A stretch of 64,000 nt of DNA from JAPHTQ01 sp050302275 (lineage in GTDB: Bacteria > Pseudomonadota > Gammaproteobacteria > Thiohalomonadales > Thiohalomonadaceae): the NCBI GenBank assembly GCA_050302275.1, contig JBNLAT010000012.1, positions 7,314-71,313 of the forward strand. Direction: 5' to 3'. The position numbers and the translations under genes were made by a program. How positions within the stretch are numbered: the first letter of the stretch is position 1; each line of letters begins with the position of its first letter. Positions 1 to 7,941 of this stretch are shown in pieces. Under the pieces are notes generated by a model. It worked only from the letters and a program-made list of their open reading frames with translations. It did not search any database and was not told where the DNA came from.

Positions 1-78
1 CAGCAGATCAGCAGCATCTCCCTCAATCCGGATACGGTGGTCGAAACCGGTCTGTTCCTGGCTGGCGAAGCAAAGTAA
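1..78 (+). CDS. ppsA: phosphoenolpyruvate synthase, C-terminal end only (5' part outside window)
   Basis: The first 25 codons visible are the extreme C-terminus of a PEP synthase; the reading frame is open to the left edge and stops with TAA at 76-78. The stretch SISLNPDTVV is the conserved PEP-synthase end and is closely matched by the end of the second, complete PEP synthase at 5399 (SISLNPDSIL). The next gene is the PEP synthase regulatory protein on the same strand, which fits. The enzyme makes PEP from pyruvate and ATP, releasing AMP and phosphate, for gluconeogenesis. Only the tail is seen, so activity cannot be judged. Confidence 0.8.
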   Translation, partial: QQISSISLNPDTVVETGLFLAGEAK

Positions 79-90
79 CAAAAACCAAAT

Positions 91-120
91 GCAAAGGGAT
101 ACATAAACGTGTCCCTTTGC
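91..120 (+). terminator. perfect hairpin between ppsA and ppsR
   Basis: Arms GCAAAGGGA (91-99) and TCCCTTTGC (112-120) pair perfectly around a 12-nt loop and are followed by GATTTTG. It sits 13 bp after the ppsA stop. The short T-tract makes it a weak intrinsic terminator or attenuator that would reduce read-through into ppsR. Confidence 0.5.
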
Positions 121-162
121 GATTTTGTACTTTGTTGACGGAACACTCATGGAAGTGGCATT

Positions 163-1032
163 GTGAACGCACGTAAGAACCTTTCACTTGTGGAGCAGCT
201 AGGCGAGCCTGTGAAACGATCCGTCTTTTTCCTCTCTGACCGTACCGGCATCACTGCCGAGACACTGGGTCACAGCCTGCTCACCCAGTTTGAAGGGGTG
301 GAATTCCAGAAAACCACCATGGCCTTCCTCGACACATTGGAGAAGGCGCAAAATGCGGTGGCACGGATTAACGATGCGGCAGCAAGAGATGGCGTTAAAC
401 CTCTGTTGTTCAGTACCCTGCTCAACGAAGAAGTCCGTGAGATCATCGATACCAGCGATGGCATGTTGTTCGATTTCTTCGATGCCTTTATCAATCCACT
501 GGAACTCGAACTCGGTATTCATTCGGCCCACGCGGTTGGGCGTTCTCACGGTATGGGCGTCTACTCCGATTACAAATCACGTATCGATGCAGTGAACTTC
601 GCCATGGGAAGCGACGACGGCAACACCCTGCGTGATTATCCGCACGCGGAAGTGATCCTGGTCGGCGTCTCCCGTTCCGGTAAAACACCAACCAGTCTCT
701 ATCTGGCACTGCAATACGGCATTCGCGCCGCCAACTACCCGCTCATTGAAGAAGATCTGGAATCGGATCGCCTGCCTGAATGCCTGCGTCCGTATCGTGA
801 AAAACTCTTCGGCCTCACCATCGCCCCGGAACGGTTGCAACAGATCCGCAGTGAACGCCGACCCGACAGCAACTACGCTTCAATCAAACAGTGTCGCTAC
901 GAAGTGCGTGCCGCAGAAGGGATGTTTCGCGCAGAAAATATTCCTTTCCTCGATACCAGCGCGGTTTCCATCGAAGAGATCGCCGCCACTCTGTTACAAC
1001 AGACCGGACTTAAGCGCCGCCTCTACGGCTAG
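163..1032 (+). CDS. ppsR: PEP synthase regulatory protein (PSRP, bifunctional kinase/pyrophosphorylase)
   Basis: This 289-aa protein of the DUF299/PSRP family uses ADP to phosphorylate, and inorganic phosphate to dephosphorylate, a threonine next to the catalytic histidine of PEP synthase, switching it off and on. The nucleotide-binding loop GVSRSGKT lies at residues 168-175, and the family N-terminus VFFLSDRTGITAETLG is present. The start is GTG at 163, with GGAAG at 151-155 as ribosome site; the nearby ATG at 149 runs into a stop after five codons. It follows ppsA on the same strand, whereas in many gammaproteobacteria the two are divergent. Its 3' end overlaps the convergent gene by 4 bp. 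Confidence 0.95.
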   Translation: MNARKNLSLVEQLGEPVKRSVFFLSDRTGITAETLGHSLLTQFEGVEFQKTTMAFLDTLEKAQNAVARINDAAARDGVKPLLFSTLLNEEVREIIDTSDGMLFDFFDAFINPLELELGIHSAHAVGRSHGMGVYSDYKSRIDAVNFAMGSDDGNTLRDYPHAEVILVGVSRSGKTPTSLYLALQYGIRAANYPLIEEDLESDRLPECLRPYREKLFGLTIAPERLQQIRSERRPDSNYASIKQCRYEVRAAEGMFRAENIPFLDTSAVSIEEIAATLLQQTGLKRRLYG

Positions 1033-2363
1033 TCTTCACTAGATTCGCACAGTAGCTCGGCCAGATGTTTCGGACGGCGACCGCTGCCTTCCACAATCTG
1101 TTCACGGCAAGAGAAACCATTCGCCAGCAGTGGTGAGTTGGCATTAGCACGAATCGTCGGTAGCAAACTGTCCTCAGCCATCGCCGTTGCCATTTCGGCG
1201 TGCTCGCTCTCCAGACCGAAGCTACCGCCCATACCACAGCAGGAGGCTTCGATAAGCTCGAACTCCAGCTCGGGAATTAGCTTCAATACTCGGCGCATCG
1301 ATTTCATTGCACCGACTGCCTTCTGGTGACAATGACCGTGCACCAGTAGCTTATCCGTCAATGACAGTGGTTTCAGTTTAAGCTTGAAACGTCCGGCCTT
1401 CTCTTCACGAACGATAAACTCTTCGAACAGAATGGCCTGTGCTGCCACCGTTTCTGCAGCGTCACCGAGATGCATGGCACGATAATCATCACGGATTGCC
1501 AGGAGGCAAGCAGGCTCCAGTCCAACGATACTCAACCCTGCTTCCGCATAGGGCTTTAATATTCTGAGTGTACGTTCGGCTTCGGCTCGCGCCTCTTGCA
1601 CCATGCCGTGGGCCAGATAACTACGGCCGCAACAAAGCGGCCGTTGCGGCTCGGAGGTTTCTGCATCCGGTGCTGCAACGATGATACGATAACCGGCTCG
1701 GTTGAGTACCGTCACAGCAGCCTCGGCGATCTGCGGATCATAGTGGTGACTGAAGGTATCTATGAATAGCACAACTTCCTGTGTATCCGTTGCACTACTC
1801 GTATTCTGTACAGTAAATGCTTTTTCCGCGGCCTCGGGTAAACGCCGACTTGCTGTGACTCCGATAATCAGATCACCCAGCCACGCGAGTAAAGAAAAAC
1901 GGTTACGCCACCGCACTAGATTCTTCAGCCACGGCAAACGATGTAACCATCGAGGGGTATGGGCGAAGAGGCGAGTACGTAAGGAAGGCGTTTTGGTCGC
2001 ATAGCGTTGCGCGAGATATTCAATCTTAATCTGCGCCATGTCGACGCTGTTTTCACACTCCCGCTTGCAGCCCTTGCAGCCGAGGCATAGCTCCATCGCC
2101 TCTGCCAGTTCGGCATCGTCCAGCGGCAACTCACCGTTGAGCAGCGCCTTCAACAAACGCACACGCCCGCCGGTAGAAAGTTGCGGATTGTCACTCACCC
2201 GATAGCTGGGGCACATTACTCCTTTGCCCTTGGTCTCGCATTGGCGCGAGTTGATACACACCGCCACCGCTTTGGCAAAGTCGCCGCCCTGTTTGGGGAT
2301 ATCGGCATAGGCATCGCCCATGCCAGATTCTTTGTAGGCCGACCAGTCGAGATAGGTTTTCAT
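1029..2363 (-). CDS. stand-alone CCG-domain Fe-S oxidoreductase subunit (GlpC / HdrD-like)
   Basis: This 444-aa protein matches the C-terminal half of FAD-linked oxidase/Fe-S fusions of the D-lactate or glycolate dehydrogenase type. It has an N-terminal ferredoxin-like region followed by two cysteine-rich CCG domains (CCG at 244-246 and again in SCCGMGGSFG near residue 380). Cluster motif 1 is C36-x5-C42-x8-C51-P. Motif 2 is C93-x2-C96-x2-C99-x3-C103, but the usual proline after the last cysteine is E. Such proteins pass electrons from a flavoprotein to quinone or a haem partner. No FAD subunit is adjacent, so the partner must be elsewhere or absent. The start is ATG at 2363. It ends in a CTAG shared with the ppsR stop codon. 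The substrate is unknown. Confidence 0.75.
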   Translation of the reverse strand: MKTYLDWSAYKESGMGDAYADIPKQGGDFAKAVAVCINSRQCETKGKGVMCPSYRVSDNPQLSTGGRVRLLKALLNGELPLDDAELAEAMELCLGCKGCKRECENSVDMAQIKIEYLAQRYATKTPSLRTRLFAHTPRWLHRLPWLKNLVRWRNRFSLLAWLGDLIIGVTASRRLPEAAEKAFTVQNTSSATDTQEVVLFIDTFSHHYDPQIAEAAVTVLNRAGYRIIVAAPDAETSEPQRPLCCGRSYLAHGMVQEARAEAERTLRILKPYAEAGLSIVGLEPACLLAIRDDYRAMHLGDAAETVAAQAILFEEFIVREEKAGRFKLKLKPLSLTDKLLVHGHCHQKAVGAMKSMRRVLKLIPELEFELIEASCCGMGGSFGLESEHAEMATAMAEDSLLPTIRANANSPLLANGFSCREQIVEGSGRRPKHLAELLCESSED

Positions 2364-2505
2364 ACTTTGTCACACTTCCTGCGATTGCCATCCAAATTAC
2401 CGCAGCAAAAGCAGTGCCATTACAAACGACGATGAATCAATAAGTTAACACTGGCCGGGTGTCGCAAAGGCAACAATCGTGTATATATCAGGAAAGGATA
2501 CTGCA

Positions 2506-3471
2506 ATGAAGATTGTCGAATTCGCCAAATACGGTTCAGCCGAAAACCTCAAGATTATTGAAGCTGAAATCCCGACGCCCAGAGAAAATGAGGTGCTGGT
2601 TAGAATCCATGCCTCATCGATCAACTCCTGGGACTGGGAGTTATTGCACGCTACACCGTTTGCCAACCGGATGATGTTTGGCCTGACCCGACCGAAACGG
2701 GTCAAAACCCTTGGCATCGACATCGCTGGTGTCGTAGAAAAAATCGGCGCAGGAGTAAAGGACTTCAAGAGCGGCGATGAGGTTTATGGCGACCTCTCCG
2801 CCTGCGGTTTCGGCGGCTTCGCCGAGTATGTCGCGGCGCCGGAAAATGCACTGGACCTGAAACCTGCCAATATTTCATTCGAACAGGCCGCCGCTATTCC
2901 TCAAGCCGGGCTACTTGCATGGCAGGGACTGATGAAAGGGAACATTCAGCCAGGCATGAAAGTCTTAATCAATGGTGCATCCGGCGGCTCTGGCTCGTTC
3001 GCTGTACAGATCGCAAAGACCTATACTGCAGAGATAACCGGCACCTGTCGTACAGAGAAGATGGAATTCGTACACTCCCTTGGCGCTGACCACGTCATCG
3101 ACTACACAAAAGAGAACTTCACCAGAAGCGACAAAAAATACGACCTGATTATCGATGCACAGGGCCGTTACTCCATAGCCGATTACAAACGCGTACTGAA
3201 TCAAGGCGGCAGCTACGTCATTCATGGCGGTGCAACAACAACCATCATACCCGTTATGTTATTCGGACCATTAATATCGATGTTTGATGACAGAAATATC
3301 AGTATCCTTTTTCACAAGGCCAATGAAGGACTCGGCGAGCTGGGCGAATTAATCAGCTCTGGCAAGGTATCACCGGTAATAGACAAAATCTTTCCGCTGG
3401 ATGAAATTGTCGAGGCAATGACATACTACGGCACAGGCCAAACCAAAGGAAAAGTCGTCATAACGAATTGA
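2506..3471 (+). CDS. MDR-family NAD(P)-dependent alcohol dehydrogenase / quinone oxidoreductase
   Basis: This 321-aa medium-chain dehydrogenase/reductase has an N-terminal GroES-like domain (SINSWDWELL, GIDIAGVVEKIGAGV) and a Rossmann domain with the nucleotide loop GASGGSGS near residue 150, followed by GTCRTEKMEF in the cofactor-specificity region. The structural-zinc cysteine cluster is absent, so it resembles zeta-crystallin/quinone reductases more than zinc alcohol dehydrogenases. I chose ATG 2506 over an in-frame GTG at 2479 because GGAAAGG lies just upstream at about 2491. It is divergent from the Fe-S protein gene. The true substrate cannot be told from sequence. Confidence 0.8.
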   Translation: MKIVEFAKYGSAENLKIIEAEIPTPRENEVLVRIHASSINSWDWELLHATPFANRMMFGLTRPKRVKTLGIDIAGVVEKIGAGVKDFKSGDEVYGDLSACGFGGFAEYVAAPENALDLKPANISFEQAAAIPQAGLLAWQGLMKGNIQPGMKVLINGASGGSGSFAVQIAKTYTAEITGTCRTEKMEFVHSLGADHVIDYTKENFTRSDKKYDLIIDAQGRYSIADYKRVLNQGGSYVIHGGATTTIIPVMLFGPLISMFDDRNISILFHKANEGLGELGELISSGKVSPVIDKIFPLDEIVEAMTYYGTGQTKGKVVITN

Positions 3472-3484
3472 TAAAACATTGTTT

Positions 3485-3513
3485 AAGTTGTGGGTATAAA
3501 TGCGCCACAACTT
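3485..3513. repeat. inverted repeat 9 bp arms in the 3472-3585 gap
   Basis: AAGTTGTGG (3485-3493) and CCACAACTT (3505-3513) form a perfect stem with an 11-nt loop just after the MDR gene. No T-tract follows in either direction, so it may be a factor-dependent terminator stem or an operator for the downstream DUF4386 gene. Confidence 0.4.
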
Positions 3514-3585
3514 GAAGACTCCCGTTTCATGTGCTGACATTCCATACAGGCCACATAAGGCGATGGATTTCATGGGAGTAGTTAA

Positions 3586-4287
3586 ATGACGAATACCAGT
3601 GAGCGCACGTCTTCTTTATTGCTCCAAGCAAGAGTTGCAGGGATGCTGTATCTACTCATCATCATATTTGGCATTTCCAGTGAGGTTTTCATCCGTGGGA
3701 ACCTGATTGACCCGAATGATGCCGCAGCAACCGCTGCCAACATAGCGACATCCCAAACACTATTCAGGGCAGGTTTTCTAGCCGATTCCATTATGTTGCT
3801 GTGCGATGTTGCTATTGCAGTATTGTTTTACACGCTACTCAAATCCATTAACAAAACGCTGGCCATTACTGCCGCCGCATTCCGCCTGATTCAGGCGTCC
3901 ATACTCGGACTAAATTTGCTTAATTATTATGCGGTCGTACTGCTGTTAAGTGGGACTGGGGCAGGAACATTACTCGAAACAAAACAATTACACGCTCAGG
4001 TTATGCTGTTCCTCGACATGCACAGCCATGGTTATGATCTAGGACTACTGTTTTTCGCCATCTCTAATTTCATTCTCGGCTATCTGATCATCAGGTCAAC
4101 ATTTCTCCCGACGATTCTTGGTTATGGATTACAGGCAGCAGCTACTGTCTACCTGATTGGTAGTTACACTCGATTCATGGCACCGGATTACATACCGTTC
4201 GTTGAACCATTTTACCTGATCCCATTAGTTGCAGAACTTTCATTCTGCCTGTGGCTTCTGATAAAGGGCATAAAGGTAAGGGAGTAA
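3586..4287 (+). CDS. DUF4386 family integral membrane protein
   Basis: This 233-aa polytopic membrane protein shows about six hydrophobic segments (residues roughly 18-36, 62-85, 92-115, 140-165, 172-192, 205-227) and the DUF4386 N-terminal pattern (R-x-AG-x-x-Y-L, then a glycine-rich turn and a loop ending in F-R). The function of the family is not established. ATG 3586 is preceded by GGGAGTAG. It stands alone between the MDR gene and the oppositely oriented reb locus. Confidence 0.7.
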   Translation: MTNTSERTSSLLLQARVAGMLYLLIIIFGISSEVFIRGNLIDPNDAAATAANIATSQTLFRAGFLADSIMLLCDVAIAVLFYTLLKSINKTLAITAAAFRLIQASILGLNLLNYYAVVLLLSGTGAGTLLETKQLHAQVMLFLDMHSHGYDLGLLFFAISNFILGYLIIRSTFLPTILGYGLQAAATVYLIGSYTRFMAPDYIPFVEPFYLIPLVAELSFCLWLLIKGIKVRE

Positions 4288-4330
4288 ATCGACTGCGGTA
4301 TATCTCATGCCATTGTAAATTCGCGATGAC

Positions 4331-4498
4331 TCAAGACACCTCCAACTTCCCCATCTCCTGTTCCGCCTGAACCATTGCCTTCTCGGAACTCAAGTATTCC
4401 GGGCTATACACAACATCTTCCTGCGGTTGCGGCTTCGGCTTTTCACTCTTTTTCTCTGGTGAAGTACTCTTTACGAGCCTTTTCGGTGGTCTGGCCAT
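4331..4498 (-). CDS. 55-aa basic protein, third gene of the reb locus
   Basis: This short frame encodes 55 residues beginning MARPPKRLVK and ending GKLEVS. It has a lysine/proline-rich first half, with KP and QP repeats near residues 19-26, and an acidic-amphipathic second half. ATG at 4498 lies only 3 bp after the stop of the upstream RebB-like gene, so the two are probably translationally coupled. The basic start resembles the basic tail of that neighbour. Reb loci commonly carry small accessory proteins, but I cannot assign it to a named one. Confidence 0.55.
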   Translation of the reverse strand: MARPPKRLVKSTSPEKKSEKPKPQPQEDVVYSPEYLSSEKAMVQAEQEMGKLEVS

Positions 4499-4501
4499 AT
4501 C

Positions 4502-4945
4502 CTATTTCCTTCGCGGTCGTTTGACGGTTTTGCGCGCTGCCTTTTTTACCGCTGGTTTTCTGGCTGGCTTATCTGTGCTGACGGCACTCTTCTTCAGCCC
4601 CGCCATGACATCTTTATAGGTGCCATTAAGGCTGTCCATCATCTCCTTCAGATCAGCAAGTGTCTGCGTAAAGCTGTCGCCGCCCAGCCCTTCCTCCGCC
4701 ATTTTCAGCGCCTTTTCGGGACTAGCCTCGAGAATGGCCTTGCTGGCAGCGGTGGTGATTGCGTTCTGGAGGATGTAGCGCTGCTGCTGTTGATGTACAG
4801 CGTTGTACATCGCCAGGCCGATAGCGTGAGCCATAAGCTGATAGGAAAATGCCTGGACATTCTCGCCGTTATCATCGGCGAGCATTTTCTGGATTTGGGT
4901 AATACTATCCGTGATTTGATCATTGACGCTGGTATTGTCAGCCAC
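4502..4945 (-). CDS. RebB-family R-body protein with long basic tail
   Basis: This 147-aa protein has a RebB-like N-terminal half: VNDQITDSITQ at residues 6-16 and a central QQQQ near residue 52 match the VN-QITD-TQ and QQQ landmarks of the neighbouring canonical RebB. Unlike RebB, it continues into a C-terminal tail rich in Lys, Arg and Ala (AVKKAARKTVKRP). RebB proteins polymerise into R-bodies, rolled protein ribbons that can unroll and pierce membranes in Caedibacter and relatives. The start is GTG at 4945 with AGGGAGAG upstream. It is 18 bp downstream of the canonical RebB gene and 3 bp upstream of the 55-aa gene. The role of the basic tail is unknown. Confidence 0.7.
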   Translation of the reverse strand: MADNTSVNDQITDSITQIQKMLADDNGENVQAFSYQLMAHAIGLAMYNAVHQQQQRYILQNAITTAASKAILEASPEKALKMAEEGLGGDSFTQTLADLKEMMDSLNGTYKDVMAGLKKSAVSTDKPARKPAVKKAARKTVKRPRRK

Positions 4946-4963
4946 GTCTACTCTCCCTGAGTT

Positions 4964-5200
4964 TTATTTACCGTCGTCATCACCCACAAGTTTTTTCACA
5001 CAGGAAGTCGTGACGGCCTGACCGATAACATTGAGTTGCTGCTGACTGGTTGTGGCGTTGTGCGCGGCATTGGCCAGGGCCTGTGACGTTGCCTGATACA
5101 GTGAACCCAGCGCATGGGCGGGAGCACTGGCAAGAACCTGGACATTGGATTGGGTGACTGAATCGGTAATCTGTCCGTTGACGGGGGTTGGGAGTGCCAT
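4964..5200 (-). CDS. rebB: RebB-family R-body structural protein
   Basis: This 78-aa protein carries the canonical RebB pattern: VNGQITDSVTQSNVQVL, then ALGSLYQATSQALANAAHNA, then SQQQ. It is the best-supported R-body protein of this locus. ATG 5200 is chosen over an upstream extension because AAGGA lies 8-12 bp before it. It is the first gene of a compact minus-strand operon (rebB, rebB-like, 55-aa gene), divergent from the complete PEP synthase gene. No regulator or rebR-type gene lies alongside. Confidence 0.85.
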   Translation of the reverse strand: MALPTPVNGQITDSVTQSNVQVLASAPAHALGSLYQATSQALANAAHNATTSQQQLNVIGQAVTTSCVKKLVGDDDGK

Positions 5201-5349
5201 AGGTAACGTCCTTATTTGTGTGAATGGAAGTTTGAATCGTAGTTCAAAACTCCGGCAATGCAATTTCCCGAATGCCTGCACTTTTTACGCTGACTATACA
5301 AAGCTCTTAGTCCCCTCCCCCAACCTTAGATCATCGTCTATGCTCTCTA

Positions 5350-5368
5350 TACCGCCGCAACGGCGGTA
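5350..5368. repeat. GC-rich hairpin in the ppsA leader
   Basis: TACCGCCG (5350-5357) and CGGCGGTA (5361-5368) form a perfect 8-bp stem with a 3-nt loop, 30 bp before the ATG of PEP synthase. Its position fits a leader hairpin or an operator between the divergent reb and ppsA genes. No partner regulator is visible. Confidence 0.4.
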
Positions 5369-5398
5369 CGACGGAAATCATAATAAGGGGAGCCTTAG

Positions 5399-7774
5399 AT
5401 GCAATACGTTAAACGCTTTTCGGAGCTGGGTATCAAAGATGTGCCGTTGGTCGGCGGTAAGAACGCCTCGCTGGGGGAGATGTACCGCGAGTTAAAGAAG
5501 GATGGCATCGAAGTACCCAACGGGTTTGCTACCACCGCCGAAGCGTATCGGCTTTATATCGAACACAATAACCTCCATGACCGCATTGCCAAAGCCCTGG
5601 AGGAGCTGGATACCAGCAACGTAGAGCAACTGGCACAGACCGGGGCCAGAATTCGCCAGTGGGTGGTTCACGGGGTTATGCCACAGCAACTGGTCGATGA
5701 GATTCGTGAAGCCTACAAAGAACTGGAGGCCGAGTACGGCGAAAACAGCGACGTAGCGGTACGCTCCTCCGCCACCGCCGAGGACCTTCCCACCGCCTCC
5801 TTCGCCGGACAACAGGAGACCTACCTCAACATCCGCGGCACCAATAACCTGCTTGCCACCTGCAAGAAAGTATTCGCCTCGCTGTTCACTGACCGCGCCA
5901 TCTCTTACCGCGTAGACAAAGGCTTCACCCATATGGATGTAGCGCTCTCCATCGGCGTGCAGCAGATGGTGCGCTCCGACATCGGCGCCTCTGGCGTCAT
6001 GTTCTCCATCGACACCGAGACCGGCTTCCGCGACGTTGTGTTCATCACCGCCGCCTACGGCCTGGGCGAAAACGTGGTGCAGGGGGCGGTCAACCCGGAC
6101 GAATTCTACGTATTCAAGCCAACACTGGCCGCGGGCAAACAGCCTATCCTCAAGCGCCAGCTTGGCTCCAAAAAGATCAAGATGATCTACACCTCCGACC
6201 CGATGGCGGGCCACTCCACCACCAATATCCGTGTCCACCATGCAGATCGAAACCGCTTCGCCATCGACGACGACGATGTACTGGAACTGGCGCGCTACGC
6301 CACCGCCATCGAGAAACACTACGGTCGTCCGATGGATATCGAGTGGGCCAAAGATGGCAATACGGGCAAGTTGTTTATTGTCCAGGCACGACCAGAGACG
6401 GTACAGGCCAGTGCTGACGCCACTATGCACGAGGTCTTCCAACTCAAGAGCCGCGGCAAGGTACTAACTGAGGGCAAGAGCGTGGGCCAAAAGATCGCCG
6501 TCGGTCAGGCACGAGTGATCATGGAAGCCTCGCACATGAATGAGCTACAACCGGGCGAGGTGCTGGTGACCGACATCACCGACCCGGACTGGGAGCCGGT
6601 AATGAAGATCGCCTCGGCCATCGTCACCAACCGGGGCGGACGCACCTGTCACGCGGCGATCATTGCCCGTGAGCTGGGCATCCCTGCAGTGGTCGGTACC
6701 GCCAACTGCACCGTGGCGGTCAAGAGCGGACAAATGGTCACCGTATCCTGCGCCGAGGGCGACACCGGACTGGTCTACGAGGGCAAACAAGAGTTCTCGG
6801 TGGAGAAGGTCGATCTTTCCCAGCTGGAAAAACCTAAGACCAAGATCATGCTCAATCTGGGCAACCCTGAACTGGCCTTCGAGGTATCACGCTTGCCCTC
6901 CGACGGCGTCGGCCTGGCACGACTGGAGTTCATCATTAACAACGCCATTCGCGTCCACCCCCGCGCCCTGCTGGAGTACGACAAGCTGGAGCCAGAAGTA
7001 CAGGAGAAAGTGGATGCCATCGCCGCCGGTTACCCGAGTCGCACCGACTACTTCGTCGAACGCATGGCCGAGGGTGTTGCGACAATAGCCGCCGCATTTG
7101 CGCCCGAGCCCGTGATCGTGCGCATGTCCGACTTCAAGTCCAATGAGTACGCGCAACTGGTCGGCGGCGAACAGTTCGAGCCGAAGGAAGAGAACCCGAT
7201 GATCGGCTTCCGCGGTGCCTACCGCTATCCGTCGCCCGATTTCGCCGAGAGCTTCTCCCTGGAGTGCAAGGCGATGCGCAAGGTGCGCGAGGATATGGGG
7301 CTGGATAACGTCTCACTGATGATTCCGTTCGTGCGTAGCGTGGAAGAAGGCAGGAATGTGCTGGAGCTAATGGCAAAGAACGGCCTCAAACGCGGTGAGA
7401 ATGGGTTGAAAGTCTATGTCATGTGCGAGATCCCAGCCAACGCCCTGCTCGCGGACAAGTTCCTGGAACATTTCGACGGCTTCTCCATCGGCTCCAACGA
7501 CCTGACCCAGCTTACTCTCGGTGTGGATCGCGACTCGGGGCTGGTCACCGGCGTCGACGAACGCAATGAGGCGGTGCTGATGTTGATCGAAATGGCCATC
7601 GATGCCTGTAAGCGCCACGACAAGTACATTGGCATCTGCGGACAGGCACCGTCAGATTTCCCGGAGATCACCAGTTGGCTGGTGGAAAAAGGAATTGGTT
7701 CTATCTCACTTAACCCGGACAGCATCCTGCGCATGACACAGGTGGTGCTGGATATGGAAAAGAAAAAGAAGTGA
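5399..7774 (+). CDS. ppsA: phosphoenolpyruvate synthase (second copy, complete)
   Basis: This 791-aa protein has the usual length and order for the family: an N-terminal ATP-grasp domain (VGGKNASLGEM; VRSSATAEDLPTASFAGQQ), the phosphohistidine swivel domain and a C-terminal PEP/pyruvate TIM barrel. The swivel motif GGRTCHAAI places catalytic His418 and the PSRP target Thr416. Cys747 in GICGQ matches the conserved barrel cysteine. It converts pyruvate and ATP to PEP, AMP and phosphate. ATG 5399 is preceded by AAGGGGAG. It is the second PEP synthase in the window and lies 5 kb from the one beside ppsR; Thr416 and His418 suggest that PpsR could also act on it. Confidence 0.95.
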   Translation: MQYVKRFSELGIKDVPLVGGKNASLGEMYRELKKDGIEVPNGFATTAEAYRLYIEHNNLHDRIAKALEELDTSNVEQLAQTGARIRQWVVHGVMPQQLVDEIREAYKELEAEYGENSDVAVRSSATAEDLPTASFAGQQETYLNIRGTNNLLATCKKVFASLFTDRAISYRVDKGFTHMDVALSIGVQQMVRSDIGASGVMFSIDTETGFRDVVFITAAYGLGENVVQGAVNPDEFYVFKPTLAAGKQPILKRQLGSKKIKMIYTSDPMAGHSTTNIRVHHADRNRFAIDDDDVLELARYATAIEKHYGRPMDIEWAKDGNTGKLFIVQARPETVQASADATMHEVFQLKSRGKVLTEGKSVGQKIAVGQARVIMEASHMNELQPGEVLVTDITDPDWEPVMKIASAIVTNRGGRTCHAAIIARELGIPAVVGTANCTVAVKSGQMVTVSCAEGDTGLVYEGKQEFSVEKVDLSQLEKPKTKIMLNLGNPELAFEVSRLPSDGVGLARLEFIINNAIRVHPRALLEYDKLEPEVQEKVDAIAAGYPSRTDYFVERMAEGVATIAAAFAPEPVIVRMSDFKSNEYAQLVGGEQFEPKEENPMIGFRGAYRYPSPDFAESFSLECKAMRKVREDMGLDNVSLMIPFVRSVEEGRNVLELMAKNGLKRGENGLKVYVMCEIPANALLADKFLEHFDGFSIGSNDLTQLTLGVDRDSGLVTGVDERNEAVLMLIEMAIDACKRHDKYIGICGQAPSDFPEITSWLVEKGIGSISLNPDSILRMTQVVLDMEKKKK

Positions 7775-7782
7775 TATGTACA

Positions 7783-7802
7783 CGGGCCGGATACCCGGCC
7801 CG
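7783..7802 (+). terminator. GC-rich hairpin after ppsA
   Basis: CGGGCCGG (7783-7790) pairs with CCGGCCCG (7795-7802) around a 4-nt loop, 8 bp after the ppsA stop. There is no clear T-tract, so this is a terminator-like stem rather than a full intrinsic terminator. Confidence 0.45.
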
Positions 7803-7941
7803 ACACGCTTCTGGAAATATCCCTTATACAGGGGTAGTCTGCTGCTATTGGGGTATATATCAAGCTGTAGTAAATACACACTCCCACTCCGCATCTCCCG
7901 ATGAGGATTAACTGCTACCAGGACATGGAGGTCGAGCGGTA

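Noticed and set aside
5201..5398. Possible sigma-54 promoter for the reb operon
   Set aside because: A GG and GC pair is present on the minus strand but 13 rather than 10 bases separate them.
5492..6442. 316-codon minus-strand frame opposite PEP synthase
   Set aside because: Antisense shadow of a complete, motif-bearing enzyme; Gly/Val-rich with no domain.
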